Shown one piece after another: positions 46,079 through 58,434 of a DNA stretch of 64,000 bases. Made by a program: the position numbers and the translations under genes. Every line of letters starts with the position of its first letter. The first letter of the stretch is position 1. Source of the stretch: Blastobasis lacticolella (lineage: Eukaryota > Arthropoda > Insecta > Lepidoptera > Blastobasidae); NCBI GenBank assembly GCA_905147135.1, contig LR990040.1:20567857-20631856 (forward strand). Direction: 5' to 3'. The notes beneath the pieces are model-generated. The model worked only from the letters and a program-made list of their open reading frames with translations, was not told the origin of the DNA and made no database searches.

Positions 46079-49000
46079 CTGGAAGAAGGGTGCTTATGCA
46101 GATTTTGGCTGGCAGAAAAATTCGGGGCACAAGAGACATACATACATACATATCCTACAGCGCTATCTAGCCCCACAGTAAGTAAAGCTTGTCTTACGGA
46201 TGATAAACAACTGATAAACTATAGGCGCAACTGATAAAATATTAATACGATTTTTCTGCTAATTAGTTCCCGGAACTTCCCATCAGGTAAAATGGCGGCC
46301 AAATGCTTGCATAGTAAAAATGTGTCTTCTGAAAAATCACAGGGTAAGTTGTATGTGGATAATATTGTCTGGTTACTGTCTGACCGAGCAGCTTCACACA
46401 ACGCATCGATTGCGCAGTCGCAACGAAAGCAACCTGGAATCGGAATCCAAGCCGATGTCGAGCTTGGGACGCCGCTAAATTCTTGCTAAACGGAAGTTGC
46501 AGCAGTGGGCATGAGTGGTGGGGCATTGTCCAAATTAAAACTTGAAATCGGAATAAAAACGCTCGAATTGTAAATAATAGCAAAGCATACGTTATCAGCC
46601 ATTCTTGAAAATGTAGCTGCCTCTGTAAGCTAAGTATTGTAGGAGTTTAGGATTTGCTAAACTCACAAATTTCTAGACTATTAGGTAGGTACCATTACGA
46701 GGATGTTAGGTTTTTCAACCAAACATTAATCTAAATTGCAACCATCTACATATTTAATTGGTCAAACACGTTTCAATATTTTTTTAGAGCATCTGCTTTG
46801 CAACTGTTTGTCTCATTCATTCAATTGGGCACCAGATGTTATTTTGAGATTGTCTGTCTAGCCTAGCCACTTAAGCAAAAAGTATCAAGAACGCTCGCTC
46901 TAACATCGGCGTAGTTACAGTTGTTGCAGTCTATCAAGTTAAATTGTTAATCATGACTAAAGAATTAATCATGACTACACACTTATTAATGAGTGGTTTA
47001 ATTTCATTTTGATATAAGTAATGCACTATGCATACTTATCTATAACATACCAAACATAATTTAATTACGAACATAAATATGAACATTTTAAAAATATCAA
47101 GAAATCTGCATAAAAAGTTATGTTATCGATAAAAAAATCCACTTATCATCTCTGTCTACACTAAGGACAGCCAATTTAACGAAACCAACTCCAATCTTAA
47201 ATCTACCCCGGCTTACCTTTCGCAAATGGGGATGTGAACAAAAGATGCAAAAGCACGACACACTTGAACTGGTTCCACGCACGTTTATCTGTTTTAATTG
47301 GTCCCGCGACCATGCTGACACTACTGATTACCGTCACTGCCTGTGGCTTCGCTACAACAACACATTATTTCGCACACACGACTTTTTTGCTCACTCTTCT
47401 CATCTTTTTTTGCGTCAAATAATTCAGCTTCCTTTTTTTCGTCTTTAAAATCGACGTGTTCTGTCACGTCGCAAAGTAAACGAACATTTTACGGAGATCG
47501 CGATGCGTTCGGTGCGCTGAGCGACGCAACCTTCCCATGCGAAGGCGCTGGGGTGACTGGCCCCCCCACTCAAATATCATTCTGCGCCGACTCAGTAACG
47601 TTTGAGCGAGCTTTCCACCGGCTTAAGGCCGCCCCGCAAAAACTTCGGCCGCAATCCATTTTCGGTGCATGTTTCGGTGTTTCCGCCCGTGAAATACAGA
47701 TGCGGTTAGAGGCCCCTACTCTACAATTTTCGGTTGTCTTCGCCGTGGAGAGGACAATTTTCCCTGACGCTTTATCGTGTAAACTTTTTTCACAACCAGT
47801 GATAAACAAACAGTTATGTAAAGCAGGGACCTAATCGGCTATAAAGGCGATGATGAAGGCATGCATCGATACCGGCTTCAATGTGAAATATTGAACAATA
47901 CCATGGGGTATTGTCTATGACTCCCATACGACTAAAGAACTTAGACCATAATACGACAGAGAAAGAGAAAAGGAACAACAGAAGACGCACCTTTACGGAG
48001 TACAAAAATATCACGGTATAATGAGTAAATGTGAGCATTTACAGGGCTTGGATCGGATCAATGAAACCGTTGCTCCTTCTATGATACGGTAATATACCAC
48101 AGTAAACTATTTAGGATTCATGCCACAATAAAGATAATACGCTACACATTTACTCCCGTATCCCTAGCGGTAGGCTAAAACTATCGAGTGCTACGGGCTA
48201 CGATTTTCACACACCTCTGTATCTTTTACATTCATATTACATCTTAAGTCTGTGAAACGTTTCAGGCGTTGTGACTCCTCAAGCATAACAAAGTCCTCCC
48301 ACCACTGTCTTTATTAAATTGCATTTATGGAACTTTTATCTTACATCCGCCCCATACAATCGCCAAAACAGAATCAAACAGGCTTACAAAATGGACGATT
48401 AACAAAACCCTTGTTCCTGTCGATAACGCGATGAATCCCAAAGCAGTATCTCCAGATTAAGAAGATGTGTCTATATGTAGTAACGATTCTGCACACGTGG
48501 AGGGTTGGGCGTCAATTGGGGTTCCAAGTGCATGCGAGTCACGTATCTAGTTACCTAACTGTTTTGCGGTGACACCGTAGAGGTGGACAGATTAACCGCA
48601 CTGGAATAGCGAAGCTCCAATCTGCGGTGAAATGCAACCCAAATCGGTTTTGGTCGGATTTGGTTTTCTTTTCGTTGTCTTGTTTATGGTTCTTTTGTCT
48701 ATATCTATTGGCTCCATAGAGATCGAAAAAGTTACCTTCACGTGAAGACAATATTTTTTATCTCTATGATTGGCTGACTTGTTGTGAACATTTTTAAAGG
48801 TAAGGTTTGGTATCTTTTACATTTATGACTGTCAAATATAATTATGTGTAAAACATAACAAAAAAACATTTATTTCACACAATCAAAACGAAACAGAAAA
48901 ACATATTTTATCTAATTAAAACTGAAAACTAAACAACTAAAGAAATAAAAATAATAAACAACAATGTCATACTTAAACCTAAATATGTATATAAGCGAAG

Positions 49001-52000
49001 TTTACGTCTTACAAATTTACATAGCCCCACTATTTGCTACTCCCGGTGCAAAGGTGTTCATAGTGTTCATAACACTAGCAGCTTTGCCACGCTGTATGGC
49101 TATGGATAGCCTCTACAAAAGGAATTTACTTTACAAATTACTTTTTATTGAATACCTAAAACTCACTCCAATAAACTCAATAGATACAACTAGCCTCATC
49201 CAGTTCCCATACATCGGGACCCTCGCCTCATCAGCCTCGGAGTAATCAAACTATCAGTTTGGGACAAAGGAGGTTTCCTTCATTAACTCCATTCTGCTGG
49301 AATATTCATTAACCCCATATAACTTGTATTCACGGGAGTGTTTCGGAAATTTAAGCGAGACTGGGGACGCATCCTTGGAGATGTGTTCAATCAACGTACT
49401 GGATTTCGCGAGATGCATGCTTAAATAGACAGCATCGAGTAGAACTATTACACAAAAAAAAAACAGAAATTCTGAATGTATTAAAAGTGAAAATTTCGAG
49501 AGCATGCTAGATACGCTCTACCTATTTACAAGCTTTTATTTGTTCGTAATAATATCTTGCAAGTTAAATTTGACCTATTTCAAGGTGCCCGATTGAGCTG
49601 AAATTTTGCATACATTTTATGTAAGTTCCGTAACAATGCAATGTTATGATACCATCGAGCTGATCTAATGATGGAGACGGAAAGTAACCATAGGAACTAC
49701 GCATACTAAACCCATCGAGTTTGAGCTCATTTAATTAATTAGTCTGATTAGATAAAAGCTTGCTATAAAAACAATGTTTCATTTGAGAACTTGTTTAGAA
49801 ATAAAATCCGACGCGAAATATTTTCTGTTGTGTAATTCCGTACTGTACGTAACTGCGCTAACCTAACACCATACTGTATAACTTAAAAATTAATCTCTCA
49901 CCACACTTCAAGAAAACTACTGGAAAACAAAGCTCAAACTTATCTGTACTTGCACTTGCCACAGAACAACTTCATTCAACATCTTTACCAAACACCGTCT
50001 CCAACATCGTGCCTAGAAAAAAGAAATCTTAAATATTAAAGACAACTTCAAACAGCGCGAAGCTAAAGTTTATCTGTACTTGCACTATCTCGCCGCAAAG
50101 CCATTCAAATCGCTACCGCATTCAGTGCACGTAGCAGCTTGGACCGTGGCGTCAGGTGGGACGAGATACAGATCACGAGCACGTGCGAGCACTAGCTGAA
50201 AAACGGACAAATCGGAGCAGTGTTTGAATGAGACGGAAAAATTGACCGGCTCTTACTGTAAAGCAGTTCCGATAAAAGGAGGATTAAGAAATCAAAGGAA
50301 TGGAAAATGTCCGCCGAGAATGGATACACTGATTTTCATGAGTACTCTGAATATTCACCATTGCCAGGTGGACTCCCGGCTAGACATAATTATTATTTAT
50401 TTAATCCTTACAATATTTCGTACATTCTGTCTTACCCTGCCAAACTGTATAACAGTTTGTTGGCAATGGGTAAAATGCTATATTTTATATTTTGTAAAAT
50501 AGTGTCAAAAATGGTAAATGGGTTTGTTTGTTTGTTCGCTTACACCTTCTATTCTATGCAACTCCATTTAAAACGGTTTAGATGGGGTGATGCACAACTA
50601 AGTAGAGCCATTAGTGTTAGTACAAATTCTTAACAAATCACGAGTTGCTTCTATTAAATATTCGTCATATAAAGCTCTCCCTCCATGAAATAGTTCCCTC
50701 GATGAAAATTTATCGATGAACATGAGTGACAACGGCAGTGACGATAAGGAAAATGCATCGGAATATTTGCGCACGTTGTAACGAAAATTTGGAAGCATTG
50801 AAGCATGTTCTGCAGGATAAATGGATGCAGTTAGGAGTTATATGGAGAGGCAGAGATAGCAGACACGTGCCGGTCGCCTGCGCCAAAAAGACACACAAAA
50901 TAGTTTTTATGGAGTGGAATCAATAGATAGATACGACGTTAGGGGATTGACGCAGAAAGCTTATTTTATCCTATACTTTAATGTAGATAATAGACAGTGA
51001 ATACTGTTTTATATGTAAACTACGTACGGTTCTTCTATTTTCTTAATACCGCTCGGCTTGTTCGTTCGTCTCTGTCGCATGGGTGTGAGTAAAATTAAAT
51101 ATACAATTTATTCCTAATTCGTCATCTTCCAGATTATTCATATTCCGAGAAATCGATTTTCATAAGATCTTGATTATCAACGACTACGATCATGATCTCT
51201 AATTTATAATTGACACCTTTTTGCGTATGGGATAATTTATTTCATTAAAATCAATATTTAAAACCAATTATGTACTTACCTAATTGTAAGGTATACAAAT
51301 GAATACCCAATAACTGCACAATTACGCAATTCACAAATAAATTTTCAAAACGAACAACCTCAAATAAGGGCCGTCTGTGAAACGGACGAGAGGAAAGCTA
51401 GTGAGATAAATCCTCGTCCGCATGAGGCGAGCTTGTATCAGACGCCTCGAGGGCCACTAATTCAATCAATTGGCCGACCATAAATAAAATGGCGGACACT
51501 CCGCGATACGACACGGGTACCACGTAATTGAGAAGTCGCCATACTACACGAAGAATCCGACAAAAAGCAAGAAACCCCCCTGCCTCCCTCGAATCAAAGT
51601 GCAACGCTGGCTTTGGAAGAAATCTTTCGAAGACATGGCTCAAGACATACTGGTCGGATAGCGGCTGCTTGAAGCGACAAATCAATTAAGCGCGAAGGAG
51701 ATAAAAAGGATGCATTAATAATGAAAAGGATTTCGAAATAAATAAGCCTCTTACACTGCCGATACGGTGGTAATGCCAAGATAAAAATTAAGTTAAAGTA
51801 ATCTGCAAGCGTAGGAAGTTAAAGAAAAATGTGTAGTTAATGTAGATAAAAGAGACATAAAAGTCAATTATTCATTTTATGCTTCTATTTGCGTTAATTA
51901 AGGGATAAAACGAGTGTCATGTGCTCGCATAAATACAGCGTTAACTAAGTAGAGCTAAGTGGATTGTGCAGACTAATGAAGTGATATATTTTGCACTATT

Positions 52001-55000
52001 TGTTTTTTCACTTTGGTTTATTTTTCGTATTTACATTAGTACTCTCACATCGAGAAAAAATGCTACGTATATATTCTGTTTATTTTAATTTAGTATAACT
52101 TTTGATAATTATACTTTACCTTCTTTTTTCTAGTCGTCTGATATAGAAAGCTTAAAGACTCTTCTTATAAGACTAAAGACAATTTTGTTTTATTTTCGTT
52201 TCTGAAAAAATATTGTAACACATTATCCTAGCAAACAAAAAGGCGGACCAGAGTCAAGTTAATCCCAAATAAATAAACATTGGCGAGAGAAAAGCCCCCT
52301 TCGAAAATAGACGGGAAATTGGACACCAACACCTAAGGGGGCTTATGCACTAATCCGTGTTTTTGCAAAGGGTGCTGGCCAACAAATGCCAGTGACAGGC
52401 CGCTAGGAAATTAATCGTGAAAAATCTGTGAAGAGCCGGATAAAGGAGACGGTAAGTCGAGACACGTGCGACGCCTATTAGCAGTGGACACTGACGTCTG
52501 GGGGTGATAAGACACCGCACACTAGGAAACCTATTACAGATTAGATGTAAAAGTACAGACTCCATTCTTTCTTGCCTAGGGAGTCGCACGGCCAGACGGT
52601 CAATGTAATGGAAAGTGACCGCCAGGACATCAGCATTTTCAGGAGAGTCGCCCTTTGAGATACCGACCTGTGGTCATACCATTTAAAAAAAACCTAAGTC
52701 ATAATTCAAAGGAAAGTCTTCTAATTGTACAAATAAATAGACTACATAACTAGACAGAACTTGAGAAGTTGGAGTCGACTATGTAGGTAGCTGGATCAAT
52801 TGCAAAATAACTTCATCTAAATAATAGTTTCGTAGGTGGTGAGCGGCATTTCAATGCAGTTTGCGAGGGTTTGGAACATAATATTTAACTCGGAAGATGT
52901 GGCCGGAAGCTAGTATCCAATAAGTCGATGCCTTATTCGCTATCTATTCAAAACTTTTAAAACAACCGCGGCTCTCAATGCAAATTTCATGCTAATCCAG
53001 TTCAGAAGCGTGGTTCCTTTCCAGGAGCAATTTCATATCTCGATTCGATTAGGTTGTATGCCCGGGGGTGAGGTCCATAAATTTTAGAACGAAGTCACTT
53101 AAATCTCTGAGTTTAAACGTTTCATACATTGACATCTCATTTTACGACCTACTGATAATGTGTAGATACCTACATTATAGAGATTTTGAAATTCGGGTTT
53201 AAGGAAGATAATCCGCCAATTATCAGCTTACTGATGAAATCGCTGGATCCACAAATAATAAAAAGCTCTTTTAGGTAGGAGGGGGGCTTTGTCTAGCCTT
53301 ATTGAAGCCCTCCTCTTATCTATTTCTGCCGCCTAGCAACAACGGCATTTCGGAAATTGAAATATGGGTGTGAAGTTTGTTCGAAAAATGAACGGAAAAT
53401 TAAAAAAATATCTAAATCAGAGCAAAAAAATTTGCTTAACCATGGAGGTAGCAAACATTTTTATCTTTTTGGATCTACCTACACGACTGAAGTCGCTTTT
53501 AACCTGTAGATATATTTTTTCTCTATGCTTTTAACTCGGCATAGAATCAAATATCTCATCACACAAATACGGCGTTTAATGGATTTAATTAGCACACAAC
53601 TTCAACTAACGAACAGAAGCCATTAAATGGAAGTCTTCCGGGCGGACATAAAGTAATTCTAACACTGGTTGATACTGTAAGTAACAAATTACAGCCAGAT
53701 GATGCCTTTGGGTGCTCTTATCTGTGTAGGAGGAGAACGCCTCTCGGTTTCCCTATGTAAGGGATTTTCTAGGTTGGGGTCGTAAAATACCTACCCTTGG
53801 TAAGAAAGAACAAATAATCTGCAGACGACCCGTGTCGCCTAGACATAATATATTGGAAAGTTACTCTCTAAGCCCGCCTTGCACAATTTGTTTATGAAGA
53901 TTGCCGTTTAACTTTTTTTTTTTGTATGAAGTTTTTTGTTTAAGTATCTCATATTAAATACGTTTTAGAATTTGGTGCAAGCCACCCTAAGCTCTTGATT
54001 CGAATTAACGGATTGAGAAAATTGTCAAATAAAGGTAATGGGACACAATCTATCACAGTTTCTCAAAATGTTGGCTACTTAAGACATAGCTAATATGATC
54101 TCATTTTTAAAGCATTTATTGAAAACCCATTGGAATAAAATATTTCATCTCAAACTAAGCATAGCTTGAACTAAAGATGACCGTAATATGATATCAGTAT
54201 ATGTAGAAAACCCACACTCTACACAAACATTTAAAACCTGATACCTTGGTCACTAAGTCACTTGCAGGTCAAAAATTTGGTATACTTTCAGAAGATTGAA
54301 GATTTACAGCACAATGTTGTTCTTATTGTTATCACCCCATGTTCAGTAGACAATCTCTAAAAGTCCACATGAAAACCAACGCCCTAATTTCAATGGAAAT
54401 ACGAGTACCTAAATCTAATCCATTCGTCTCCACAACGATAAAAAAGATTCCCTCAAGTGTCTTCTCGCCCATTACGATTCTATTCCCCCGAAGGCCTCTG
54501 AAGATACCGCAAACTTTTACGAGATTACGGCAAATAAATGAGAGCATTAGCCACAAAAGTTGCAGAATATGTTACCACCCTTTACCAGAGTACAGTCATT
54601 ACGGAAACGGGCTGTGTTTTATCAAAACGAGCCTCAACAGATATTTCACTCCACTCGGCTTCCACGCTTTCAAGTTTGGAGCATGTGTCATTATTAGCTT
54701 GCTTAGCTTAAAACTTGTTTTCTGTGTTCTGTGCTTTAGTTAATCTATGCTTGTTCTTGCTGGCTGGTGTTTAGAACATTTCAGGTAGTTTTGCGGCTTG
54801 TTTGTAGCTTCAACGTTTGTGGTGAACTCTAGAATTTTTGTACGTAACCGAATGTGATTTTCTGTAAAACTATGAAAGTGTCATATCACGTTTTGCCGCC
54901 CAACAACAAGTTTCTGTTTGTTGTTTAATTACAAGCATGTGGGAAGTCAACTTAACTTAGTCCTCGTAATGATAGCGTACCTGATGTTCTGCATTTTGTA

Positions 55001-55059
55001 GACCCTTCCTTATTTCCTGGCATAGTTCATCAACATAACAGCAATGCGTTAAAGTGGAC
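46079..55059. other. Upstream of visible robo exons; no further exon assigned
   Basis: This should contain or lead to the robo 5' exons, but no signal-peptide exon with the right phase could be picked with confidence. Items seen: a GC-rich open patch at 47460-47830 (possible 5' UTR or promoter, no product inferred); a repeat-like phrase at 49560-49740; and 'aaacttatctgtacttgcac' at 49937 echoed by 'aagtttatctgtacttgcac' at 50067. Other open frames (for example 54339-54743, 134 codons) look like chance. Confidence 0.4.
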
Positions 55060-55275
55060 CGCGACTTCGTATGCGTGGCGTCCTACCCCTACCCTACCCT
55101 GCACCGACCCTAACCCTAATTTACCACTACATACGCTTTTTTTTAAATTATAAACCTTCCTCTTGAAACACTCCACCAATTGATGAAAACCGCATTAAAA
55201 TCACACTGGTACATACATACATAAATACATAGGGACTGACGGCGGGAAGCGACTTTGTTTTATACTATGTATATT
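55060..55275 (+). repeat. Copy of the minisatellite family (reverse of 1182-1487)
   Basis: 'gtggaccgcgacttcgtatg', then the C-rich complement of the GTAGG array ('cctacccctaccctaccctg'), 'aaccttcctcttgaaacact', 'aaaaccgcattaaaatcaca' and 'ggcgggaagcgactttgttt' up to 'tatactatgtat'. All blocks are in the order of the other copies. Confidence 0.82.
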
Positions 55276-55720
55276 AAAGATTCATTATATAGTAAATAAA
55301 ACCAAATAATACATAAAATAAAATACCTTCACTATCTAGTCAGCCACAATCTTGGAGAACCCTCATTTTCCATTTATCATCGCTATTCACGATGAAGAAG
55401 AACTTACTTAATTATGAATTCTATCCGTGAACCAATATTGAATCAAATACAATAGCATAGCAATATTGGAAAGCCTACCTAAAGGGTTACAGTAATAAAG
55501 CGTTGAAGTAGATTGCTCCCAACATTTGGCGTAAGTCAGTGAATAGATTCGGGACCCTTTTCTGTCCCTCGCTCGCAGCAGAATACGTTAAGGCATCCCA
55601 TTGTCCAAGATTGGACTTCCGTGTGCTACGGTAGACTATTTGTCCTGCTTTCGACTGTTGATGTATTTCCAATATTTACAACGGAATTGTGGCAATTTTC
55701 GTAGTTCATTTTATTTCTAG
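55276..55720. other. No recognisable feature
   Basis: No coding or repeat match. Confidence 0.4.
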
Positions 55721-56060
55721 GTACCAGCTTTTTCCCGCGATTTTGGTCATGTTATATTAAATTACGCCCGATCGCCATAAATGTCCTATGCCTATGTGTC
55801 GTTCGAGGTTATAAGCAGCACCGCAAACTTTCATTAAATCCGTTCAGTAGTTTCGGCATCAACGAGTGAAGACTCCACAATCCATCCACAAAATATGAAT
55901 GTTTTATTTATGCGCTACTACTTAAAACCTCTGTTAAATAAGATTAGTATTAGCGTTTGCCCGCGACTTTGTCGGCTTGAAATTTGTGTATAACGTTCCG
56001 GACCCATTTCCGCAGGATCCACATTGAATTTCGGGATAAATTATTGCCTATGTGCTACAC
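55721..56060 (+). repeat. Dispersed repeat fragments
   Basis: 'ttaaatccgttcagtagttt' and 'tttgcccgcgactttgtcgg' are phrases of dispersed repeat bodies also seen at 24150 and 37671. Two fragments may abut near 55940. Confidence 0.6.
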
Positions 56061-56089
56061 GTTTACATCCATAATAGTTTATTATATTA

Positions 56090-56290
56090 CTAGTGGACCT
56101 AGCGCACCATCGTACGCGTACACCTACTTCACCCTACTTACATTTTGTCTTGCTTATAAATTTTCTCACTTTAATCACTCTATCTATTGTCGAAAATTGC
56201 ATTAAAATCCGCTGCGTCGTTTTAAAGTTCTAAGCGCATAGATACATAGGGACAGAGAAGCGACCTTATTATACTATTTATAGAAGTAGT
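56090..56290 (+). repeat. Third copy of the minisatellite family
   Basis: 'ctagtggacctagcgcacca', 'cgtacgcgtacacctacttc', two or so degenerate array units, then 'attgcattaaaatccgctgc' and 'cagagaagcgaccttattat'. It lies about 1 kb from the copy at 55060-55275 in the same orientation. Confidence 0.78.
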
Positions 56291-56611
56291 TCAACTGAAT
56301 ACTTTGGCAACTATCTTCAAGATTTCTTGTATGAAATCTTATCTAGCAGTATTACAAATCTCTTCTTACTCGGAACGGAAACAATTTTGCTATCAGCTAG
56401 CTATCTATATCAATACTAATATTACAAAAAAGAAAAGTTTGTATGTCTATAAGTTTTTCCAAGATCGTTCGGTTATTACCTCAGAATACATACCTTCTCG
56501 TCTCAATACTGGATCACCTCTAAGGTTATGTCGTGTTCTGTGTTATGGCTACCACTTTTTCGATATCCTGCTGTAAATAGGTACCTACATTTTTACGAGT
56601 ACGTCCTTACG
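56291..56611. other. No recognisable feature
   Basis: A 90-codon frame (56304-56576) has no support. Confidence 0.4.
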
Positions 56612-56730
56612 TGAACGACATCGTGAATAAGAGCGAAGAGACTTGTATGCACTGGTTTGGTCACGTGCTGCGAAATCCCTAGGAATACGTGGGAAATATA
56701 ATAGGACCACGCTTAGTCCGAATCAACTGA
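56612..56730 (+). pseudogene. LINE ORF2 C-terminal fragment
   Basis: The frame reads HWFGHVLRNP, an internal stop, then EYVGN, matching the 'RWFGHVxR..EYVG' wording of RTE/CR1-like ORF2 ends. The expected continuation appears 600 bp away at 57345. Confidence 0.65.
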
Positions 56731-56812
56731 CAGTGGTAGAAAATATAAAATGTGGATATGGCAATATCTATTAAATAATCTGTCCTTGTCAGTCATTGTC
56801 CATTATTATTTA

Positions 56813-56966
56813 GGCGATCCGCACACTGGAACGCAGCACCGTACAGTTGTGCGTGACGTGCGTTAGTGCGTGACATAAAGTTATTTGTGCGGTCATCGGT
56901 TTCTATGGAAATTACTCATAGTCGAACACACTGAAAACGCATCCACGCGTGTTCGTGCGGATCCGT
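56813..56966. mobile_element. Small terminal-inverted-repeat element
   Basis: 'gcgatccgcacactggaacg' at the left end pairs with the complement of 'cgtgttcgtgcggatccg' at the right end. It lies between two parts of a LINE tail. No coding capacity. Confidence 0.55.
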
Positions 56967-57344
56967 CGTTTTTTTTCTTTGACACATTTGACACGGGCTG
57001 CGGGTCAGATAAGTTTTTGGCGCTGTACTTTCCACATAAATAGGCCGCTGCTGTGAAGTGAGGTCTCCAGGATTGTCAAATAGGTATTCCGTTACTCAGT
57101 TCTCTAATTATTTGGAGAATTCCTAAATTTTTTTTTTGTATATAAAACAATAAAAAAATTACACATATTTCCAAATTTTGCCAGAATGAATGCTACGCTC
57201 CAATGTGCCAATCGCCTCAACAATATTTTTCAAATCAGTCAAATTCTTTGTTATGACTTTTATGAATGACGTTCTATGACGGATAAAAGACATGGCATTA
57301 GTTGCCATACAGAGTTTTTTTTTTACTATAGATGCCTAAACTTG

Positions 57345-57500
57345 CCAGTATCAAGAAAGAGGTCTCGTGGGAGATAAGAAGCGATGGATTGATATCGCGG
57401 AGTTGATGCAAGAGCTTAGATACGACCTGAGAATGCCAAAGATCGGGCAAAATGGGGCAAAAAGAAAGAGCAGGAAAGCGGACCCTGACCGAAGCCAGAA
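57345..57500 (+). pseudogene. LINE ORF2 C-terminal fragment, continuation
   Basis: RGDKKRWIDIAELMQELRYD then DRAKWGKK in an adjacent frame, the usual closing wording of RTE-like ORF2 (xRRWxDxI..DMxELxL...DRAKWR). A frameshift lies at about 57437. Confidence 0.7.
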
Positions 57501-58269
57501 TTGACCACTCGGATGACCACGCTAGACTGAAACTTAGAAAGAAAGAAATAGTAAAAGTTAAGGGAGTTATTCCAGTTTGCAACCGACCAAAACCACTTTT
57601 AGACGTGGAGAAACAAGGTCTTCATCGTTTAAGACAAAAGCCCAAAAGAAGATTACCAATTCGAATAAGGTTGGCGAAAATGCCGAGCGGCGAGTCCAAA
57701 CGTCGACAATTTGTACTTCGCAGCTATCCACATCATTCGGGCCGCTTGAAAAATGTACGAATGTAATTCCGACGGACGAATCGAATTCACGAAAAAGTAC
57801 TGACTTCTAGCTACCCCGATTTTTAGATAAGGTGCCTACATATTTGTCTGACGCTACCCAAACGTCATCATCATCTATACCTAGTAATATTATAACTGGA
57901 AAAGATTTGTATTCTTGTTTGCAATGAATGAAGTCAAAAACTAGGTACTGGACCGAATTCAAAATTTTATTTAACTAATAGAATGCTACTTTGTAACGTG
58001 GGAACGTAAGGACCAAGTTTGAGTTCAAGTGCGGAAAAAGGAGCCCATTAACCTAAACCTAAACGTGGGAACGTTGAATGTTTACAGAGATCCGACATGC
58101 GCGCGGGGGAAAGCCGCTGAGAACGGCTAGTCAAATATAAAATACGTCAATAATATGTTCGCATGTACATTTTCAATTCAATAGTCACCAGTGAAACCGT
58201 ACGCACTCTGTAATATCTTGAACTCTGACTCATCGCTGATGATAAGCCTCTTATTTTTTATCAGACTCG
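57501..58269. other. No gene recognised
   Basis: Open frames at 57452-57810 are basic and low in complexity. They partly overlap the LINE remnant and are not supported. Confidence 0.4.
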
Positions 58270-58277
58270 TATATAAG
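58270..58277 (+). promoter_or_regulatory. TATA box of the MBF2-like gene
   Basis: 'tatataag' lies 158 bp upstream of the ATG. A start site about 25-30 bp downstream would leave a leader of about 135 nt. No in-frame ATG lies between. The TSS itself is inferred. Confidence 0.55.
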
Positions 58278-58434
58278 CGATTGAAGTAGAGACCGTTATT
58301 AAATCGAAGCTCATACGTACAGATAACTGTTGTTCTTTGTAGTAATAACAGCATTACTCACAAATAAGTCTTTCAGTATTCAAATTAGTGTCAGCTGAGT
58401 TCATTCAACTTCAATTGACAGCTTATCACCAACG

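Noticed and set aside
47343..47834. 163-codon plus-strand frame as a gene
   Set aside because: No family resemblance, and half of the minus strand is open too; reported only as a GC-rich patch.
47814..48038. Minus-strand hydrophobic frame as the robo signal-peptide exon
   Set aside because: The hydrophobic run is preceded by a long stretch and no donor with the required one-base phase was found before the frame loses its character.
54339..54743. 134-codon plus-strand frame
   Set aside because: No domain, and the opposite strand is also open; no splice or promoter support.
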